From Candidatus Thorarchaeota archaeon (lineage in GTDB: Archaea; Asgardarchaeota; Thorarchaeia; Thorarchaeales; Thorarchaeaceae), in assembly GCA_029855925.1 (NCBI GenBank), contig JAGSHP010000274.1, positions 1 to 10,369 of the forward strand: a DNA stretch of 10,369 nt. The letters are read 5' to 3'. The notes beneath the pieces were generated by a model. That model had not been told where the DNA came from and did no database searches. It saw only the letters and a program-made list of their open reading frames with translations. The position numbers were made by a program, and so were the translations under genes. Each line of letters opens with the position of its first letter. Positions within the stretch are counted from its first letter, which is position 1. Of the stretch, positions 6,502 through 10,369 are shown in pieces.

Positions 6502-8088
6502 TCAGATGCCGATGGCCATGCCGTCCTTTCTGTAGTCGGAGCCAGCAATCCATGCGTCACCCAATCGAAGGATTGCCTGGCCGCCTCCGAAGCCGGACAT
6601 GGTCTCATGGACAAGTCGGTGACCCAGCCTACGCAGCTCCCCCTGGACGTATGGCGGAATCCCGTTCTCCAGCGCCACGGTGTTCTTCTCTTGGTCATGG
6701 TGGAATCGCGGATGGTCCAAGGCCTCTTGCGGTGTCATATTGTAGTCGACAAGATTGCTTACGAACTGAGCATGTGCCTGGGCCTGATGCGCACCGCCCA
6801 TGATGCCAAAGACACCGTACAACTCCTTCTCCCTGTATAGCGCCCCAGGGATGATGGTATGAAAGGGCCGTTTGCCCGGCGCGTACGAGTTCGGATGGTC
6901 CGGGTCAAGGGAGAAGAGGTTCCCTCGGTTCTGGAGCTTTATGCCGGTTCCCGGAACGACGAGACCACTGCCAAATCCCATGTACAGGCTGTTGATGAAC
7001 GATACTGCCATGCCATCTCCATCAGCAGTCGCAAGGTAGACGGTATCCCCATGGGGGGAAATCCCGGTTGAGGGTGGCTTCATTGCTGTTGAGGTGCTGA
7101 CCACCTTGGCCCGTTCTCTTGCATATTTCGAAGAAAGGAGCACGTTCAGCGGTAGTTCGTAGAAGTCAGGATCGGCATTGTGAGCCAGGAGGTCGGCGTA
7201 CGCCAGTTTCTTTGCTTCAATCATTAGATGGTATCTCTGTGCGTCGAGCGGTCCATGCTGTGCTGTCTTCAGTTCGGCCATGATATTGAGCATTATCAAT
7301 GTTGCAAAACCCTGTCCGTTAGGGGGATGCTCAAACACCTCGAGACCTTGATACTTAGTTGAGACCGGCTCAGTCCTCTCAGTTGCGTGATGCATCAGGT
7401 CCTCGAGAGTGAGGAACCCCCCATGTTTCTGGACGGTCTCAACAATCGCCTCTGCAATCGACCCTCCATAAAATGCCTGGGACCCCTCGTTCGCGACCAG
7501 CTCCAAGGTATGTGCGAGGTCTCTGTTCCTCATGATCTCCCCCGTCTTTGGTGCCCGTCCATTCTTTGTGAATACACGGCGCGCCTCCTCGTTCTGAAGA
7601 ACTGGAACAAGCATTGACCAGTACTGCGAGATTATTGGTGCAACCGGAAACCCGTTTGTGGCATAGCGGATTGCTGGTGCAAGAACTTCCTTGAGATCGA
7701 GGCGACCGTACTCTTCCACTAGGGTCTCCCACAGATGCATAGCACCCGGAACCGTGACTGGAGCCCCACCACGTAAGGGCATCTTCTCCCACCCTTTGGA
7801 ACGTAGATCCTCCAGTTTGGCCAGTGAACCGGCCCTCCCCGAGCCGTTCAGCGCGATAGGCTTGCGACCATCTGGAAGACTGAGGAGAACAAAGGCGTCA
7901 CCCCCGCAACCTGTGGAGAACGGCTCTGTCACGTCCAAGACTGCCGCTGTGGCCACAGCTGCATCTGCTGCATTGCCCCCACTACGAAGAATCTCGATGC
8001 CTGCCTGAGCGGCCAGTGGTTCTGAGGCGGCAACAATTCCCTCCGGTGCAATGACATCCGAGCGTCCGGTCTTTCTCCTCCAGAACAA
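6502..8088 (-). CDS. gamma-glutamyltransferase family protein (cytoplasmic, YwrD-like)
   Basis: N-terminal nucleophile hydrolase that cleaves the gamma-glutamyl bond of glutathione-like thiols or gamma-glutamyl peptides by hydrolysis or transfer. The protein is 528 residues, normal for the family. The large-subunit part carries ILRSGGNAADAAVA (33-46), TEPFSTGCGGDAF (54-66) and the substrate-carboxylate Arg in NGSGRAG (Arg85). Autocleavage is expected before Thr349 in SPHGDTVYLATAD, making Thr349 the small-subunit N-terminal nucleophile. Downstream are NRGNLFSLDP (388-397), PGKRPFHTIIP (404-414) and the oxyanion-region GIMGGAHQAQAH (428-439). There is no signal peptide, unlike periplasmic E. 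coli Ggt, so it acts inside the cell. The TTG start directly follows the upstream stop codon and has GGAGG 8 bases before it, so it is co-translated with the persulfide dioxygenase. The true donor could be another gamma-glutamyl compound, since most archaea are not known to make glutathione. Confidence 0.92.
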   Translation of the reverse strand: MFWRRKTGRSDVIAPEGIVAASEPLAAQAGIEILRSGGNAADAAVATAAVLDVTEPFSTGCGGDAFVLLSLPDGRKPIALNGSGRAGSLAKLEDLRSKGWEKMPLRGGAPVTVPGAMHLWETLVEEYGRLDLKEVLAPAIRYATNGFPVAPIISQYWSMLVPVLQNEEARRVFTKNGRAPKTGEIMRNRDLAHTLELVANEGSQAFYGGSIAEAIVETVQKHGGFLTLEDLMHHATERTEPVSTKYQGLEVFEHPPNGQGFATLIMLNIMAELKTAQHGPLDAQRYHLMIEAKKLAYADLLAHNADPDFYELPLNVLLSSKYARERAKVVSTSTAMKPPSTGISPHGDTVYLATADGDGMAVSFINSLYMGFGSGLVVPGTGIKLQNRGNLFSLDPDHPNSYAPGKRPFHTIIPGALYREKELYGVFGIMGGAHQAQAHAQFVSNLVDYNMTPQEALDHPRFHHDQEKNTVALENGIPPYVQGELRRLGHRLVHETMSGFGGGQAILRLGDAWIAGSDYRKDGMAIGI

Positions 8089-9480
8089 CTACTCATCCTC
8101 CTCTCTCTTTGGTTTATCCTGTACATGTCGGAGACCTTCAATGCCTCCCGGTGATACCATGACGTGTTCCACCCCCATTCTCCGCAGAATGCTCGCCCCG
8201 GTGGTCGCCCTGACTCCGACCGGGCACAGAGTGACTACGGGGCGATCAGGAACGGTTGGTCTCATATCACGAATCAATGTCAGAGGCAGTCTCTCGAATT
8301 GAGGCATCGAGTCATTCAAGGTCTCGCTCTTCTCGCGGACATCTATGGCTATGACATCTCCCGATTCAATTGACTGACGCACCTCTTCCGGCTTGATGAC
8401 CCTCAGAGACTCCACAGGTCCGCCATCAGCAGCCCAACCCGCCAACGTTGGACCAAGGTACCCTACAATATTGTCGAGACCCACGCGTACTAGGAATCTG
8501 AAGGCAGGGTCAAGGTCCCCCTTTCTGTCAAGAACCAGCAGTATCTTCTCATCGGGTCTTACTACCCATCCAGCCACGAGACCCAGAATACTCATTGGGA
8601 GACTGATGGAGCTAGGAATGTACATGCTGGCAAATGATTCGTGTGATCGTGTGTCGACAATCACCGCGTCCTCGGCTCCACTGAGTTCCCTAAACTCTTC
8701 CATTGTAAGCCTCTGTGGTGCGGGAATGTCTGCCACCAGTGGCGGTCCGTCGGTGTTGAGTTTCTCGCAGTGCTTGAAATACTTCGCAAGTACAAGGTCT
8801 TGGCTGCATGCTCGTTCCACGAAAGTGGTCTCGTCCAGTTGAAGCCAGGGGTTATGCCTTCGCTCGTAGCCTATCGTCGAGAACTCGCGAGCAGCCATCT
8901 CGCCCCCACAGACCGACCCTGCTCCGTGGCCCGGATAGATCACAACGCCATCATCCAGTTTCATTAGTTTCTCGTGAAGGCTATTGTACAGCTTGTGCGC
9001 ATTTGCTTCTGTCAACTTCGGGTCAACCAGGTCAGTCCTCCCGACATTCCCCACGAAGAGCGTGTCACCTGTGAAGCAGACGATGGGGTCCTCTGAGACT
9101 GACAGGTCTGCGACAGCGTAGGATATGCTATCATCCGTATGGCCCGGCGTCTGCATGCACGTGATGCCAAGGTCTCCTACACGAATGAACTCCTCATCCG
9201 ACAGGTCAAGGTCGCCATATCCAAATCTCGTTTGATTGGAGTGACCGATTCTGATCGTTGGGACAAGATGTTTCAGTTCTATTGAGCCTATGACATAATC
9301 CTCGTTCCTATGTGACTCGAGAACAAGCTCGATTCTTGCGTTTCCTCTTTGAGCGATCTCCAGATAGATGTCCGCATCTCGTCGTGGATCTATGATTACA
9401 GCCTTATCCTTTGATATGACCACATAGGATAGATGCGAGAGACCATCCTGCTTGACCGTCACTATTTCCAAAAGAGACAC
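8089..9480 (-). CDS. persulfide dioxygenase-rhodanese fusion (ETHE1/CstB-like)
   Basis: Three-domain sulfur-oxidising enzyme of 463 residues. Residues ~1-245 form a metallo-beta-lactamase fold of the ETHE1 type. The mono-iron ligands are in place: His57 (SHRNEDYVIGS), His114 (TPGHTDDS) and Asp139 (FTGDTLF). GRTDL (147-151) and PGHGAGSVCGG (183-193) are also typical. The usual HxHxDH motif reads HxNxDY, so the second metal site of hydrolytic relatives is lost. Residues ~258-358 are a rhodanese fold with Asp318 near where the active Cys would be, so probably inactive. Residues ~361-455 are a second rhodanese with an intact loop CPVGVRA (Cys419). This order (dioxygenase, dead rhodanese, live rhodanese) is that of CstB. 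The expected reaction is oxidation of a low-molecular-weight thiol persulfide to sulfite, with sulfur transfer at Cys419. It starts at GTG, preceded by AGGAAAGAG, 54 bases after the GTPase gene. Confidence 0.9.
   Translation of the reverse strand: MSLLEIVTVKQDGLSHLSYVVISKDKAVIIDPRRDADIYLEIAQRGNARIELVLESHRNEDYVIGSIELKHLVPTIRIGHSNQTRFGYGDLDLSDEEFIRVGDLGITCMQTPGHTDDSISYAVADLSVSEDPIVCFTGDTLFVGNVGRTDLVDPKLTEANAHKLYNSLHEKLMKLDDGVVIYPGHGAGSVCGGEMAAREFSTIGYERRHNPWLQLDETTFVERACSQDLVLAKYFKHCEKLNTDGPPLVADIPAPQRLTMEEFRELSGAEDAVIVDTRSHESFASMYIPSSISLPMSILGLVAGWVVRPDEKILLVLDRKGDLDPAFRFLVRVGLDNIVGYLGPTLAGWAADGGPVESLRVIKPEEVRQSIESGDVIAIDVREKSETLNDSMPQFERLPLTLIRDMRPTVPDRPVVTLCPVGVRATTGASILRRMGVEHVMVSPGGIEGLRHVQDKPKREEDE
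8097..8101 (-). promoter_or_regulatory. Shine-Dalgarno for the TTG start of the gamma-glutamyltransferase gene
   Basis: GGAGG read on the minus strand lies 8 bases before TTG 8088 and inside the last codons of the preceding gene. It decides the unusual TTG start and implies translational coupling. A second GGAGGAG lies just inside the coding sequence but has no start codon at a usable distance. Confidence 0.7.
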
Positions 9481-9534
9481 CGTCTCTTTCCTAGTAGTTA
9501 TCGCTATTGAGTAAAACGGTCTATGCCTTTAGTG

Positions 9535-10056
9535 CTATGCCTTCAACATGTCTTGGATAGCGATCGCAAGCTGGTCTACATTCTCGCCAGTCTTAGAGCT
9601 GATGAGAACGTAGTCTGTCCCAAGTTCTGACGCGACGGTTCTTATGATGTCCTCAGGAATCTGGTCCACCTTGTCAATCTTCGTACCAACGATGAGTCTT
9701 CGTTCATTGGGAATCTGTCTGATGAGCACAAGCCATTCCCTGAGTTGGTGAAGTGTCTGTATGTCAGAACAGTCGAATACAAGCAGTGCCATCTGTGACC
9801 CCTGAATCAGTGCTCCCTGCATGAAGCGGAATTGTTTCTGCCCCCCGAAGTCAAACATCGTGACAAGGGCTTTCTCATTGGTATCGATCTCGACTGGTAG
9901 CGTTCGAATATTGACGCCAACAGTCATCTGCGTCTCAATGAACATGCCTGTAGAGAGATATCCAATCAGGGTGGTCTTTCCAACGCCACCTGCTCCCACA
10001 ACTGCCAGTTTTACAACCTTGTGACGTTGTACTTGAACCAATGTAGATGCACTCAA
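9535..10056 (-). CDS. Ras/Arf/Rag-like small GTPase
   Basis: Free-standing GTP-binding switch protein of 173 residues, the size of a Ras-family domain. All five G motifs are present. G1 is GAGGVGKTT (21-29), matching the Ras P-loop GAGGVGKS but for the last Ser/Thr. G2 Thr45 lies in MTVGVN. G3 is DFGGQ (69-73), with Gln73 at the place of the catalytic Ras Gln61. G4 is TKID (125-128), a variant of NKxD, and G5 is SSK (153-155). DFGGQ with TVGVN resembles Arf, Rag and Roco relatives more than strict Ras. There is no C-terminal Cys motif for prenylation and no amphipathic Arf-type N-terminus, so membrane attachment would need a partner. Such GTPases are abundant in Asgard archaea. The TTG start is supported by GAGAGG 6 bases upstream. 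It is the first gene of the minus-strand run; its regulators and effectors are not visible here. Confidence 0.93.
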   Translation of the reverse strand: MSASTLVQVQRHKVVKLAVVGAGGVGKTTLIGYLSTGMFIETQMTVGVNIRTLPVEIDTNEKALVTMFDFGGQKQFRFMQGALIQGSQMALLVFDCSDIQTLHQLREWLVLIRQIPNERRLIVGTKIDKVDQIPEDIIRTVASELGTDYVLISSKTGENVDQLAIAIQDMLKA

Positions 10057-10257
10057 GCTTATCCTCTCAGGATTATATACTATTCAATACAATTAAGTGT
10101 TATGATAATGTATTACAGGCAATGAAATCGCGTGTTCGTGCGGTGAATGGCTCTCAGACCTCGAATCTTCGGCGACGCATAACCATGAAGTCGTAGATTG
10201 ATTCCTCAATATGTAAGACTAATAAAGCGCATGCCATAATCTTCGAAGTGAGTTTCC
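10057..10257. other. divergent intergenic region
   Basis: These 201 bases separate the minus-strand GTPase gene from the plus-strand gene starting at 10258. The left part is AT-rich and should carry the GTPase promoter. ACTAATAAAG at ~10217-10226 could be a TATA-like box for the right-hand gene. A 24-codon basic reading frame (10122-10196) lies here without a convincing ribosome binding site. I see no RNA gene or repeat. Confidence 0.45.
10063..10080 (-). promoter_or_regulatory. ribosome binding site and AT-rich upstream element of the GTPase gene
   Basis: On the minus strand GAGAGG (10068-10063) lies 6 bases before TTG 10056 and supports that start. A TATATAAT stretch (10079-10072) lies just upstream. 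It is only ~20 bases from the start codon, so if it were the TATA box the transcript would begin inside the gene. The real box may be the AT-rich stretch further up (~10081-10095). Confidence 0.4.
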
Positions 10258-10369
10258 ATGCCCGATGACGAGATGACCATGCAGGACATTCCTGAAGGCG
10301 GTATAATTGTCGAGAGCAGTATTGACGACCTCCGATCTGCAGCCGAAAAGTTGCTTGTCACATTTGACA
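10258..10369 (+). CDS. hypothetical protein, 5' part only
   Basis: An open frame starts at ATG 10258 and continues past the window edge with 37 complete codons. It begins MPDDEMTMQDIPEGG and continues into an acidic, probably alpha-helical stretch (IDDLRSAAEKLL). There is no signal peptide. AAGTGAG lies 5 bases upstream, and a TATA-like ACTAATAAAG is ~37 bases upstream. This is too short to identify. It is divergent from the GTPase gene and could share regulation with it. Confidence 0.55.
   Translation, partial: MPDDEMTMQDIPEGGIIVESSIDDLRSAAEKLLVTFD

Noticed and set aside
8089..9480. Glyoxalase II or beta-lactamase identity
   Set aside because: The second metal-site residues are replaced and two rhodanese domains are fused, which fits persulfide dioxygenase rather than a two-zinc hydrolase.
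10122..10196. 24-codon basic reading frame (MKSRVRAVNGSQ...)
   Set aside because: Too short to judge; only a partial AGG upstream and no clear promoter spacing. Chance frame is the simpler explanation.
1..10369. CRISPR array, insertion sequence, tRNA or rRNA gene, phage or defence genes
   Set aside because: No spaced direct repeats, transposase motifs, cloverleaf-like segments or rRNA sequence were seen; all long frames are accounted for by chromosomal-type genes.

Overview
The window looks like a mid-GC chromosomal segment from an archaeon, most likely an Asgard archaeon (Thorarchaeota-like is my best guess). The main clue is a free-standing Ras/Arf/Rag-type small GTPase with a Ras-identical P-loop and a DxxGQ switch-II motif. 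Supporting clues are an AT-rich box about 26 bases upstream of an ATG (archaeal leaderless promoter geometry), a histidine kinase with an archaeal-type H-box, and a large single-pass surface protein rich in N-glycosylation sequons. The taxonomic call is inference; no rRNA or other marker gene is present.

Layout. Left edge, minus strand: the N-terminal 378 residues of a PAS-PAS histidine kinase that runs off the window. A 131-base divergent promoter region (1136-1266) holds a TATA-like box and a 17-base perfect palindrome just upstream of an unrecognised 288-residue soluble protein on the plus strand. Next on the plus strand (2296-4680) is a secreted, membrane-anchored, probably N-glycosylated surface protein, closed by a hairpin plus T-rich terminator. 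The convergent spacer 4681-4962 also holds an 8-bp GC-rich hairpin that probably ends the minus-strand unit.

The right half is one run of four minus-strand genes, in transcription order: Ras-like GTPase (10056-9535), persulfide dioxygenase-rhodanese fusion (9480-8089), gamma-glutamyltransferase family enzyme (8088-6502) and aspartate ammonia-lyase (6414-4963). The second and third abut with no spacing. The transferase uses a TTG start whose Shine-Dalgarno lies inside the end of the preceding gene, so these two are very probably co-translated. The first three genes of the run all start with GTG or TTG.

Functionally, the pair suggests handling of low-molecular-weight thiols. The gamma-glutamyltransferase would cleave gamma-glutamyl thiols or peptides, and the fusion protein would oxidise the persulfide sulfur to sulfite and pass sulfur on through a C-terminal rhodanese. 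Aspartate ammonia-lyase would feed fumarate and ammonia into central metabolism, so the set could serve peptide and thiol scavenging. The role of the GTPase next to them is unknown. At the right edge a new plus-strand gene begins (10258) and is cut off after 37 codons.
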